A DNA stretch of 64,000 nucleotides, from positions 1,037,501 through 1,101,500 of the forward strand of contig JAHQIY010000010.1 of the NCBI GenBank assembly GCA_019054805.1, written 5' to 3'. Below the pieces are notes generated by a model that saw only the letters and a program-made list of their open reading frames with translations, had not been told where the DNA came from and did not search any database. Of this stretch, positions 41,396-52,935 are shown piece after piece; position 1 is the first letter of the stretch, and every line of letters starts with the position of its first letter. The stretch is from Brachionus manjavacas (Eukaryota; Rotifera; Eurotatoria; Ploima; Brachionidae). Both the position numbers and the translations under genes were made by a program.

Positions 41396-42128
41396 CTTAT
41401 AAAAATAAAAATTAAAAAAAATAGAAATTTATTTTGATTATTTAATTAATAGGTGAATGTTTTTTTTTTATATTGAAAAATTCTTATTAAAAATTGATCT
41501 TAAAAAATTTGCTCATTTTTATTGATTGAATAAGGAATAGAATTATTTTAGGGAATAAATGGACTGACGCATCAAAGAATCTTAAAAGCGCAATCCAAAA
41601 ATTAATGACCTTATTGTCTGACTAACGCATCAAGAAAATTAAAAATTTGGGAAAAAAGCTTTAAAATGAAAATTTTTAGAGCTTTTTTCCTTAAAATAAA
41701 TAATTTTTAATAAATATTTTTACAAATAGTTTCATAGTTTTATAATAAATATTGTTTCATTATATTAAATAATCCTTATAATTTTTATATTTTAAGATTC
41801 CCCAATTAATTTTATTTTATTACTATTGCTATTGCATCTTGCTCTTATTTTGAAATTATTTAATTAAAATAAATTTTAATTTTTTTTAATATTTAAATGT
41901 AAAAATTATAAAATTAAAAACTATTTATGAAAACATCCTGAATTTTAATATATATAATAAATAAAAAATTTCGCATTATTATTTGGATTTGTTGTATAGG
42001 CGCACATTTTTTTTAACGCAAATAAAAAACTTATTAACAAAAATGATTTTTTTAAACAAACAACGACTTATAATATATTTAAATTTAAATAGATGCGTCC
42101 AAATTTTAATTATTTCCTATTTAATTAC
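41396..42128. other. AT-rich stretch
   Basis: No gene. GACTGACGCATCAA at 41560 and GACTAACGCATCAA at 41620 are a short direct repeat. Confidence 0.4.
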
Positions 42129-42232
42129 CTTTTAAATCCTCGTCAATATCATTGAGAGAGTCATTTAGTTCCATTCTCCCTCTTTTCTCTTTTGGCTTTT
42201 TGTTTTTGTTATATTTTCTTTTAGCAGAATAG
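42129..42232 (-). CDS. Internal exon of an unrecognised host gene
   Basis: The minus strand between an AAAAAAAAAG acceptor (before 42232) and a GTAATT donor (after 42129) is open for 34 codons: YSAKRKYNKNKKPKEKRGRM then ELNDSLNDIDEDLK. The first half is strongly basic (nuclear-signal-like) and the second half acidic. Codon use is mixed, unlike the flanking AT runs. One base enters and one base leaves the exon. Alternatively the ATG inside (codon 20) could be a start. No domain is recognised. It does not belong to the terminal exons at 52.7 kb, which end with a stop, nor clearly to the C17orf98 homologue, which has its own start. Confidence 0.5.
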
Positions 42233-42626
42233 CTTTTTTTTTAAATATAATTTAGGAGAGTTATCTCCTCAGGCTTATCCGAGCGGCAAAAACCCTCTTT
42301 TCAGCCCGCTTGCTCAAAATTATTGCTTAGAAAAATTTAAATGTATAAAAAAATGGATACAATCAATAAAAAAAAAGGTTAAAAATAGTTAATTTTTTAA
42401 TAAAAAAGTTTGGAATATTTCGTTTGATGCAATATTTTGTAAATAGTTCCTAAACTCGATTGTTGTTTTGCTGTATGTTTCAACCAAAAGTTTTTAACTT
42501 ACACTTTTTTGCAACTTGATACTTGTTAATTTTCTCAATTTGTCTACCTTGAAACATGTCAATCAAGCATGACTTTTTTCTTGTCTAAATTTGAAATAAC
42601 TGAAAATGAAAATATTTTTTTTTTAA

Positions 42627-42770
42627 TTTATTAAAGGCCCCGTGATGCAAAATGTTGGAGGGTGCATCGTATTTTATATTCAAAATAGATCTAACTGCTG
42701 AATTTAAATAACTTGTATATTTTAATGTTAGTTTCTGGGAAGGAATTTAAACTAAGAAAAGAATAATTTA
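42627..42770 (-). mobile_element. Jockey-like LINE fragment
   Basis: TGCAAAATGTTGGAGGGTGC, then ATAGATCTAACTGCTGAATT and TTCTGGGAAGGAATTTAAAC match 11545-11665 of the LINE in the pogo element. It covers only the region just after the reverse transcriptase. Confidence 0.6.
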
Positions 42771-45337
42771 TTCATTTATTTCAAACAACACCTCTTGGGT
42801 GATAAAAAAAAAGAAAAAAATGAATAAATTAAAGATTAAAATAAAACATAAAAGGACATTTTATGTATCCAGAATGAATAAGTTTGCTTTATTTAAAAGG
42901 GATTATTTTAAAATCACATGCTTTTGATTTAAATACTTTAAATTGGATAATATAAAGGAAAATGAATATAAGAGAAATTAATAATTAACGAACTTATCTC
43001 CAAGAATGTCACTGTAATACAATATGATATTAAGAAATGGTCACTATCATATTCCTGCTATTGAGGACATAAAACTAAGTATTTTTTTCTATTAATGAGA
43101 ATAAAACTAAAAATAAATCTAGAATTTCAAATTAATGCTTTTAAAAATTAGTTAGCAGTCTGCAAATTCGAATTTTTTTCGGCTTTAAACTTGATTCCAA
43201 AAATTACCATTAATTTTCAATTTTAATTGATGTTTTAATACAATTTTCTAATTAGCATTTTAATTTTGATTTCAGATTTTTAAAAAAAAGCTCTAATTTT
43301 AAAAGATTAGCCGATAATTTTCAACAAAAGAGGCGTTATTTTATTTTAGATATTGAATTCTGAGAAAAAATAGTAATTAAATAAAAAAGAAATGTGTTTA
43401 ATATTTTTAAAAGAGGTTGTTTCGGATAATTTAGAGAAATTTTGAGAATTTATGTGTATTTATTTAATATAATTTGAATCTTTTAACGAGATGACCCTTA
43501 ATCTCTCGAAACTGCCCAAAAGTTTTATTCCGAAATTATTTTTCTGCGAAAAATTACTCTAAAAATTATTCTAATACTATCATTTTAAAAGAATGTTGCC
43601 AATCTGCACTTCCAGAAATATTCTTATTTCATACAAAAAATTTTATCAGCGTCCATACCGAAAAAGATTTTTTTTGGACCAAACAAGCATAGTAGATTTG
43701 AAATTTAAAAATTTTGAAAAAAAAAATTATAGCTTAAGCTAATTATGATTTTTGTTCCAAAGTCTAAGAAAAATAATTAATTTTAATGAGAAAATTAAGC
43801 CAACAAACAATGCTGCACGCCAGATAAATGAGACATTTCCTTTTAACTTAAACTTTCAGCATTTTTCATTTAATTTGACTTGTCGAAGGCGATAAATTCT
43901 ATATTTATAATCATTGTCTAAACATTTAGCAAAGGGGTTTATACTGTAGAATTTTTAAAAGAACTATTTTTATTTTTCTAATTTTATCAAAATTTTTTTT
44001 CAATTTTTTACTTAATAAATGACGATTTTTCAATTAACAAATAAAATAAAATAAAATAAATTAATAAAAAATTGTTATTTTAATTCATATTAAAAATTAA
44101 AGTTCCCTAAAGCAAACGATTTAAAAGTAAAATTAGCTAAATTGAAAGTTGTATGAGAATTATATGCTTCGAGAATAATTTAAATAACTTTCACTCAACA
44201 ACTTGACAATTTTTTTCCACTTTTAATTTTAAATGTACTTTTTTGAATTCAATAAAAATCGGGTCTACTTGGTTATCAGCTGATAACATATTTTGTTATC
44301 AAAATAGTTACCTCCAGTTTTGTTGTCATGCCCATAACAAAAAATGTTATCAAAAAATTTTTTTAAAAATATTTGAAAAATTTAATGATCATTAAAAAAA
44401 TTTATTAAAAAAATTTTCTCAAAAAAACCTAAAAATGCACAATTTAATCTTGTTTTTTTTATGAGTGAGTGGACATATGCAATTTTAAGCCAAAAGAACC
44501 TTCCATATATTTTCCATAATCAGGACATGGTGTTGGATTTCTCTAATCACTTAAAACTCACTTGATTTTTTCTTCTGAATCATTTGAAGTTTTTTTATTA
44601 AATTGTTTCAAAATTTAGTAAACTTTATGTTATCATTTAAAAAGTTTTATCATGTTTTAAATATTTATTTAAAAAATGATGATATAAAAAGAGTTGCTTA
44701 TATATTGAATCATGTACGTGACAAGATTTTTAAAAAGAATAAAGATACATTTATAAATTTCCAAATAAGGTAAAATGAATTTTAATAAGTTCTAGTTAAT
44801 AAAATATTCAAGACTTCAATATGACACTTTGTTTATATTTTAATACCCTAAACTCGTGTTAGCCCAAATCCTTTAGAGTTAAGTACATTTTAGTTTAGTT
44901 TCTATGTTATAACAATTAAAGTTTAATTAGCTAGAAAATACCTTGAATATGGGATATTTTCCAAAAATAAAGCCCAAATTTAACTCTTACAGTAATAAAA
45001 AATTTGTCTTTACTGTCAAAAAAAAATTGTAGAGTTAATTTCAATAGAAAATTGGCCAAGTTTTGGCTTTTCCAATTTTAGCACTTAACTCTAGGAGTAT
45101 TTTTTGTGAGATTAAGGGCGAAATTTTTAATTTTTTGTTAAAATTTTAGTTTAAACTAAAAAAAATAATCGAAAAACAGCAAAAAAACGAGATTTTTTTT
45201 AACCCATTAAAACAGGAAAAGAACTATAGATGCAAAAAAAATGGAAAATATTTTAAAACTTTTTAACATGTTCCATAAGAGCATGCTCTTTATCGGCACA
45301 TAAAATAAATAATAAAATATTAAAAAATAAATAATAA
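42771..45337. other. AT-rich stretch
   Basis: About 2.5 kb without a gene. A LINE-tail-like CTCTTGGGTGATAAAAAAAA occurs at about 42790, and a perfect GTTATCAGCTGATAAC palindrome at about 44272 is followed by more TTGTTATC words. Confidence 0.4.
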
Positions 45338-45748
45338 AGAATCTATAAAAAAACTACAGAAAATCTCTAAAACTTTTTGACTGGTAGAACAGATTAAAAA
45401 TTTTAAAGAGTAAATAGAGAAAAAATAAAGATTTTTTTATTCAAATTAATGGTTTTTTTTTCCGTAAAATATCTCCATATTTTCTTCAAAATAATTCAAT
45501 TTATAAAGATTTTTTAAAGAATCTTGAAAGAATTTATAAAATATCTCTTTTAACGTTTTGACTGGTATAACAGATTAAAAATTTTAATGAGAATAAAGAG
45601 AAAAAACCAAGATTTTTTTTGTTTAATTAATGATTTTTTTTATCTCTAAAATATCTCTATTTTTTCTTTAAAACAGGCCAAATTTTAGAGATTTTATAAA
45701 GAATCTTTAAAGATACTACAAAAAATCTCTATAAAATGTTTGACTGGG
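45338..45748. repeat. Diverged tandem repeat of about 180 bp, 2.3 copies
   Basis: AAGAATCT, AAAATCTCT, then TTTGACTGG begin units at about 45338, 45517 and 45697. Each full unit continues CAGATTAAAAATTTTAA, AGAGAAAAAA and TATCTC. Copies differ by many substitutions, so the array is old. Confidence 0.6.
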
Positions 45749-46032
45749 CATTTAGAGCCATCAGTTCCAATCATACTCAAGTCCAGTTAGGCTAATTACA
45801 GAGTAAATCTTTGTAATTTTTTAATACTATATCTGCTAGAAATTTATTTTAACTCGAGTGACTATTCCAGTTGCTCAAACTTTAAATTCTCAATAAAAAT
45901 AGGACGTTATGATATAAAAAAAAATATAATAATTTGTTGTTTCAAAAATAAATAAAATTATAAGAATTTATTAAAAATAAAAAAACAGCAAAAATTGCCA
46001 ATTTTTGACTGAATTTGAATTTACCATGTCTA

Positions 46033-46134
46033 ACAGATGTTGATGTTATTTTACGCTATCTTTCATCATTTTACGTAATTTTACGTGAAATTACAGTATG
46101 TAAAATAAAAGAACTTAGTAAAATAGAATCACTG
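46033..46134. mobile_element. Probable fragment of a palindromic TA-flanked MITE
   Basis: The right end, reversed, reads CAGTGATTCTATTTTACTAA with TA outside (46135-46136). Inside are TTTACGTAATTTTACGTGAA words. The left end is unclear. Confidence 0.35.
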
Positions 46135-46814
46135 TATTAACAAAAAAATCAAAATATTAACAATGTCATAGCTCAAGTTTAAAAAAAAAAACAAAAATTT
46201 TCATGTTAATTGAAACAACTGATAATCCTTTGTATTACCATTTAAAATTTGTGAATAGAATTTTAATTTAATAAAATATTTTTTGCAGATTTATTTTAGA
46301 GCTTTGCAGGATCAATATTTTGCTGAATTTTAAATTTATCGAACATGTTTTGGTTCTTCTACGGGACATTAGCATGGGTATTTTAATATTTTGTTTTATG
46401 TACCAGAATTCATTAAAAAAATGTCATAAAAAGGTTAGGAAAAAGATTCTACAATCAAATTTAAATTTTTTGTTATTTTTTATATTTTTTTGAGAGTAAA
46501 GACTTTTTTTTTTTTTTTAGTTATCTTCTATTCAAATCACATCATGTTAATGAAATGAAGAAAAAACAAAAAGGAAATTTTTTATTATTAATCGCTTGAT
46601 TATGAACTTTCTGTTCATTCATGTCATTTCTGCGATTGCATTTTTGACCTCTTTTCTTCCTTTTTGCCCATTTTCGCGTCAATTTTAAGTTAAGTTTTAA
46701 AATTCGACCATAGTCATTGTATGGTTTTGTGAAGTTCAGTACAAAAGAGCAGAACAAAATGTATGAAAATTAAATATTTTTTTTCAAAAGGTCTAAAATT
46801 AGTCCTGCCAATGC

Positions 46815-46999
46815 AGCATGGTGCAACATTTAAAGTTGAATCAACAGTAAAAGTCTGCTATTGATGTGCAAAATCTCAAAAAAATGACTATGTTCTATAA
46901 AATGCACTATGTTCGATTTTATTGAAATTTAATTTCTGCTTTAACTGTGTAAATTTAGTAGACCTTAACTTTGATGCAACTTTGGATGTTGCATTCAGA
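46815..46999. repeat. Small foldback element
   Basis: GTGCAACATTTAAAGTTGAA, TCAACAGTAAAAGTCTGCTA is mirrored by, reversed, ATGCAACATCCAAAGTTGCA, TCAAAGTTAAGGTCTACTA. Arms about 45 bp, loop about 95 bp. Confidence 0.55.
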
Positions 47000-47509
47000 A
47001 TTAAGTTTAAACCTTAAGAAAAAAAGTTATTCAATTTTTCTGCATTTTTTTCTGTTCTTTTTATCATTTTGTATTGAATTTCACAAAACCCATTGACTGC
47101 CCTCTATAATTATTTCGAAATGCTTGGAAGTTGGCTTTTTGAACATTGGAAACTTTTGAAATCCTGCATAGCAATCAAATAAAAAATTTTGAAATAAAAT
47201 ATGGTAAATTAAATTGATTAATTATTCAAAGTATTTTAAATGATCTAATTCTTTAAATTTTCTAAATTACACTTATTATTGCATATAAATTTGAAGAAAA
47301 TCGAAATTACATGATTTTTTTTAATTTACTAAGCATTAGAAAAAATATTCAAACAAATCAGTCTTTTAAATTTTTCATTCTATTTGTAATATTTTTTTTG
47401 GATAATTTTCAATTTTAAGTGTAAATACTAAAATAAAAAATATCACGAGAATTTTGGTAGCCTTTAATATTTTCCAAAAATCGAGTATATATTTTATATA
47501 TAAAATGAA

Positions 47510-47720
47510 TTAGAGAGTTCCAAGAACCTAGTCCTTTTGAACACCACAAGCTTTCTTCATTAAATCTGTCAGCTTGAAAAGTTTCTATCTAAACTCCTAG
47601 ATTGCCTGCTTTCATTATCTCGAAATTTTTTAATTAATTTCAATGCGAGACGCTTCTTAAAAATCATCATAGAAATTATCGATATCTCATTTTCTAGCCC
47701 AACTTCAGTTTTAAGTATTT
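47510..47720 (-). pseudogene. Unrecognised ORF relic
   Basis: A minus frame reads LKTEVGLENEISIISMMIFK, then KRLALKLIKKFRDNESRQSR and SLDRNFSS to a stop. About 48 codons open with charged, balanced composition. It may be the end of a LINE ORF, but the family is not recognised. Confidence 0.25.
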
Positions 47721-48859
47721 TTTTTAAAAAATTTAAACAACTTAATCAAATAAAGATCAATTAGATGAAGAGATTTGTTTTTTTTTATAATATTAATCAT
47801 TTAGTGTTCAAATTAATATAAAAACGAAGCTAAATTCGCCATTTTTACAAAGATTTTAATCAAAAAAGTTTTGATCATGATGATGAACTACAAGTTGCCT
47901 TAAAATATTTATTAATTTAAAAGCAGAAAATTATGACTTGTATGCTTCCATCATAAAATATTTGAAATATGATGAAAATTTTTATTAAACTCTTGTTTTA
48001 AAATAATTTATCTCTTAATTTAAGATGGAAATTAATGAAACGTAAATCAAGAAATTTAAAATATATTTTAAAAAAGAAAATATGATTGAATCTAAAAATG
48101 ATTAAATATGATTAATTTTTTTTCTTTCGCAATTTTTTAACCCAAGTTAAATCATTTTTTATTCAAAATAAATAAATTTGAGATAAAAAGACAGATTATG
48201 TAGTAATGAATTTTTGATAAAGTTAATTTATTTTAAGGGTTTTTTTTCTCTAATTTTATAAGCTAATTTTGTAATTGAAATCAAATTTTTTTGGAATGAT
48301 TTTAATAATGAATTTCATAAATGAAGCGTTAATCAGTGATATTAAACTGGGACAATAGACTGTTGATTTTCCTTGAAACTTGAAGTATCAATTAAATGGA
48401 TTAAATTGTGTCGATTTTTTTTTATTTTTTTTCGAATCCGGAATTTCAAAAAGCTCAAATCTTTTAAAATTCCAGTATCATCATGCATAATAATTTACAA
48501 AATCTTGCTCAAAATTTTATTTTTTTATTTAGCCTTTCTTTCAGCATTCACAAAAGGTTTTTTTTTAATGTTTAATTTAAGTAGTTATAAAAAAAAAAAA
48601 AATTTGAGTAAAAATTTTCTTTTTAGAATTCAAAATTTAATACCTTTTCCAAAATTAAAGTACTAACAATAACAAATACAAGCACTTGGTTTTCTAGACT
48701 ATAATAAAGAATGGACACCGAGAGAGAATAGAATATGAAATAAAAAATAAAAAAAAAAGTGAAAAAAGTTAAAATAAAATTAAAATAAATTTTAAAAGAG
48801 ATTTGTTTAAATAAAGAGGAACATGTCAATATAGTTGAATGTATAGTTGAATTAGTTGA

Positions 48860-49020
48860 ATATAGTTGAAGCTTCAGGAAAAAAAAGAGGAAATAGTAAG
48901 GTTTTAATTACACAATAAAATAAAATTACAAAATAATAATTTGTTCTATTTGCTGTCAGGATGCTGGATGAATATAAAACGAGTTTCGAATCAAGATATA
49001 TTGAATATTGAATACCTAAA
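48860..49020. mobile_element. Rearranged Jockey-like LINE fragments in opposite orientation
   Basis: 48868-48915 (CTTCAGGAAAAAAAAGAGGA, GTAAGGTTTTAATTACACAA) is antisense. 48965-49020 reads in the sense direction MLDEYKTSFESRYIEY, which in the LINE lies just upstream of the first piece. The two halves face each other, so an inversion happened at or after insertion. Confidence 0.5.
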
Positions 49021-49276
49021 AATTTTTTCTTTCTTTCCTGAAATGTTTTTTCAAATTTTTAAAAAAATTTTCAATGTTTTTTTTTTAATTTAAAAAATAA
49101 AGATTAAATATTAAAAGGCTTTGAATAAAAAAACTCTAAAAGTTATTTCATCTGACCCAGTTAAATTTAAGAAAATTCAATTTTCTTTAAATGATAAGTC
49201 AATATTTTAGAGTGCTAAATATTATAGGGACAAAATATAAAAAATTCAATTTTTTTTATTTAAACCAAATTTTATA

Positions 49277-49526
49277 AAGTATTGATTAAAATGATGGACG
49301 ACGGTAAATTTACGCAAATTTTCTTCTTTTTTCGTAAATTGTGCATAAAAGTTTAAAAATAATAAAATCTACAATTAAAAAAAAAAAGAGCTAAAATGAG
49401 ACATTTGTAAGCCTTTTTACAATTTACGAAAACTTGCGTAATTTTTCGTTAATTATCGAAATTTTACCTAAATATTTATTTATTTTACATGATGATTCGT
49501 TCGACCATCATGTAAAATCAATACTG
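49277..49526. mobile_element. 250-bp palindromic TA-flanked MITE, diverged
   Basis: The right end, reversed, reads CAGTATTGATTTTACATGAT; the left end AAGTATTGATTAAAATGATG. TA on both sides (49275-49276 and 49527-49528). The interior has TTTACGCAAATTTTC and TTTTTCGTAA words. Same group as 27781, 28533 and 38196. Confidence 0.6.
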
Positions 49527-51166
49527 TAATAAATCCTTAACTTCTATAAAAATTTTGAAAATTATAGTTTTAAATTTACTAAAAATATTGATAAAAAACA
49601 ACAAAATAAATAAAATTATGTTATTATCTTTTAATTGATAATCTATTTTTAAAAGATTTTTACTCTGTTTGAAAATTAACCAATTTTTAAAAACTGGGAT
49701 TTTTTAAATATTAAGATAAATAATTGATGAGAATTGCAGCAATAACAGAGAGTCATATACTATCATAAAAATCCTATTGCAAGCTCTTAATAGTTAAATG
49801 AGTGATATTTTTAATAGACCCTAATGATTCACCATATTTCTTAATTCAATTATTATTCAAATGTTCAAAATTTCATACTTCAAAGTTGAATCCATGACAT
49901 TGTCTACACAGTTTACAACGAAATGGGTTCCCAAAGTTATTTGATTATAAATCTGGATAGAGCTATAGATACTTCAGATTAAAAAAACAAGTTAAGATAA
50001 GAGAAATTTAATTTGAGCTAAGGGTTCTTCAAATTAAAAAAAAAATAAATAAAATATCAGGCAATTATCAGGTATCTTTTTTTTAATTCTGTAGAGAAAA
50101 ACTCGTAATTTGCTTTTCTCTCTTTTTTAAAAATTGTTTGAAAAAATTTTTTTTTCAAATCATATTAATAAATTTTATTAAAATAAATTATCTTGTCAAT
50201 GTAGTATGCTTGATTCTAAAAATTCCACAGTTCGCCTAAATGAAAAACCCTTAAGAATAATGAGAGAATGGGGCGGCCAAATTTTATGTAAAAATTGTTC
50301 CGAAACCCGATTAAAGTTGAATTTCTTTACTTTAATTAAAATAAATTAGAAAAATTACTTATTATAAGTTTTTGCCTATTCGGTATCGTAATTTTAAGAT
50401 TTTGTTTTAAATTTAAAATTAAAATCAAGAAATTATTTAATGAATGCAATAGTTGAAAAATGTATAATTTGGTTTACATTTTTTTTTTCTTTAACAATTT
50501 TAATGCATTTAGAAATGACTGGATGTTTTCAACCACGTTTTATGATCAAACTGATCGAATTTAAGCAAATGACTTCCTTGATAAGAATTTTCAATTATTT
50601 TTTCATTAAAATTTTTAGAATAAATCACGATTTAGTATTTATTAAGATTTCTACAATTTTTAAATGAATTTTTTTCTTAAAAAGCAATTCAAAATAAAAA
50701 TTAATTAGCACCGAAATATTTTAAAATGAGTTTAAATTCAAGAAAACAAATTGTTTATTGATAAAATTTTTAGCCTCAGGGTTAAAACATTTTTAAAATG
50801 TTTTAATATGATTCGAAATTTTCCGAAGTAATTTTTATTTTTAAACCTTGTTTGATTTATAATTTGGGCTCTTATTTTAGTCTTTTGGATTAAGTAAAGT
50901 TTTATAAAATTTTGATTTTTTTTCTAATAATTCTGAAAAATATTCAGAAAAAATTTTAAACTGATATCATTTTTTTAAGAAATTATTCGTTTAACAATTC
51001 AATTTCAAATTTTTTTAAAAGGATTTAATTATTTTTGAAAATGAAACATGTTTCCTGCTTCTTTAGTTAAATGTTGTTAAAAAAAATTTTTTTAATTATT
51101 TTAAATTATTTGTTCAAAATAAATATATTAATTAAATATTTTTATCTAAATACATTTAAAGATCAT
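49527..51166. other. AT-rich stretch
   Basis: No gene supported. 49985-50050 contains GAGCTAAGGGTTCTTCAAAT, a degenerate LINE 3'-end motif. Confidence 0.4.
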
Positions 51167-51176
51167 TTATATACCT

Positions 51177-51460
51177 GCATAGCCTAATGGTTTGCGTGTT
51201 AGTCATGCAAGCAAAGGATCGAGGGTTCAAAACCCGCTGAGGTTGAAAAAATCTTCAAAATATCCTTACAATACGAGGCGAATGTTTAAATCTGAATCAA
51301 AAAAATAGGGGCACCAGTTTCGACTGGGTAATAATTGTGGTGTAGATGATCATCTCAATGCAGTAGCCTCTGTGTCAGATCGGAGCCATTGCTCAAAAAG
51401 GTACTTGAAAAAGAGATGAGCGCCTCCCCATTTTCCACTAGGATAGAATAGGGACAATTA
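51177..51460 (+). mobile_element. tRNA-derived SINE, apparently complete
   Basis: The head GCATAGCCTAATGGTTTGCG contains the A box TAGCCTAATGG. The B box is GGGTTCAAAACCC at 51226-51238, and a 7-bp anticodon-like stem TTGCGTG/CATGCAA lies between them. The body (AGTTTCGACTGGG, CAGTAGCCTCTGTGTCAGAT, GATGAGCGCCTCCCC) follows. It is flanked by a perfect 10-bp duplication TTATATACCT (51167-51176 and 51461-51470). The head no longer folds into a good acceptor stem, so it is a SINE, not a working tRNA gene. A and B boxes would allow Pol III transcription. Related fragments lie at 25840, 27360 and perhaps 33236. Confidence 0.85.
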
Positions 51461-51470
51461 TTATATACCT

Positions 51471-52686
51471 TTTGTATTAAACGACAAGACTTCGCTAGTT
51501 TATAATTAATTTTTTTTTCAAAAAAAATGATATTATTAAAAATTTCTTATTAATCTTTTAACCCATGAGTTAAAAAAAAAAACAAATTTTTAATATATTA
51601 TTGATCTTGAATAATATAGTATAATATACATTTTTTTTTTAACATTTTTTTTAACATTTTAACAAAATCAGTTTCCTATGGCAGTTAATGAGTAAAAATC
51701 TAGTATACTTTTTTTTTATTCATCCTCTTAAATGGAAAGAATTTAAAAAATAATTGGTTTTAAAAATGATTGTTTTAAGTTGTTGAAGAAATATTTTTAG
51801 AAACAAAAATTTAAAATTAAAAAAAACAGTTTTCATTTAAAAGCCTTATTAATCTAATACTTTAGAAACCAGTTTCATTTTCAAAATAAATAAAAGATTG
51901 TTTTATTTATCTAGTGAGTCTAAATAAAAATGAAAGTTAATCGTTTTTTCCAGTAATAATATATTAAGCAAGATTTAAAAATAAAAATTCTAATAATAAA
52001 TGAGAAAAAAAACTATGTTAGGAAAGATTCTAAAAAAGATTTTGCAATAATCGAAATGAGAAGAGGATAATTTTTTAATAAAATTTATTCTTGGGAAAAT
52101 CAGCATTATGTACCAAATGCATTATATTACATTATATGCAAATTCATCCATTCTACTATGCTTATTATCTTTCTAATATAGCTAAAATGTTAATTTAAAA
52201 TTATTTCGATGCTTTTGCTCACGATTAATTGATATTTTTGGATTTTAGACATCAATGCTCAAGTTTTTTACATTTAAACTTCAATTTTCAATAATGTCAA
52301 CATGATTTTTAGAAATTTTGTAAAACAATTTAAAAATTTAGTTTAATCATTAAATAATTTTTTCAAATGGATTTTTTTAAAACAAAAAGGTTTACTTTTT
52401 TCAAATGAGATTTAGAAGGAAGTATAAAATGGTCCTTTTTTAGTAAAAATTTTTAAGCATCTGAAAAGACTTGCCATATTTTTCATTTTCAATTAAAAAA
52501 GTTGAACAAAAAATCTATAATAATTCTATTGATTACTTAATTACGAAAAGGAATTATCAACTTAATTGGAAAAATAAAAGGAAAATGTTTAATATCATGT
52601 TCTAAGCTAATCAATGTTTAATAATTATGTTTCGTAAATATACATTATTTTTTTCAAAATTTTTTAGACAAGCGATTTCAATGGTC
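51471..52686. other. AT-rich stretch
   Basis: No supported feature. It probably includes the 3' UTR of the gene ending at 52687. Confidence 0.4.
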
Positions 52687-52778
52687 TCAAAGTTGATAGC
52701 CTGCATCGTCTTTGTCAAATGAATTTTCAGAGTTTTCAAAGTTGAGATTTTTCTTTAATGACTGGGATCTTATGGTAC
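52687..52778 (-). CDS. Last exon of the same unrecognised gene
   Basis: 92 bp after an acceptor CTAAAAAAAG. It encodes TIRSQSLKKNLNFENSENSF and DKDDAGYQL, then TGA at 52687. The C-terminus is hydrophilic, Ser/Asn/Asp-rich, and looks like a disordered cytoplasmic tail. A related KTLDKDDAYYY-stop frame lies at about 53058-53100, which may be a duplicated or alternative last exon. Confidence 0.6.
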
Positions 52779-52870
52779 CTTTTTTTAGAACTAGCGATAA
52801 TTTATCAAATCTTTTTGACTTGAAAAGATAAATAATAAGAACATTTTTAGCCTTTTGAATGCGCAATTAC

Positions 52871-52935
52871 CTTCAATTGGGTTTATGAACTGGGATTCTT
52901 CAGTTCTGCTAAGATCTGGTGGTTCGCGGTCATAA
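52871..52935 (-). CDS. Penultimate exon of an unrecognised host gene
   Basis: 65 bp between acceptor TTATTTGAG and donor GTAATT. One base plus 21 codons: YDREPPDLSRTEESQFINPI then E, plus one base. GC-richer than the flanks. It joins in phase to 52778-52687, where the split codon becomes Gly. Earlier exons must lie to the right; none was identified. No domain is visible in this short C-terminal part. Confidence 0.65.

Noticed and set aside
46542-46757. 71-codon minus-strand frame with KRKKRGQKCNRRNDMNEQ
   Set aside because: Basic composition is suggestive, but no exon borders or known domain; A-rich purine runs produce Lys/Arg by chance.
48373-48666. 97-codon plus-strand frame rich in Phe, Leu and Ile
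   Set aside because: Low-complexity hydrophobic translation of T-rich DNA, no membrane-protein family recognised.
51177-51250. Functional tRNA gene
   Set aside because: A and B boxes are good, but acceptor pairing is poor and a 3' body with a flanking target duplication shows that it is a SINE head.
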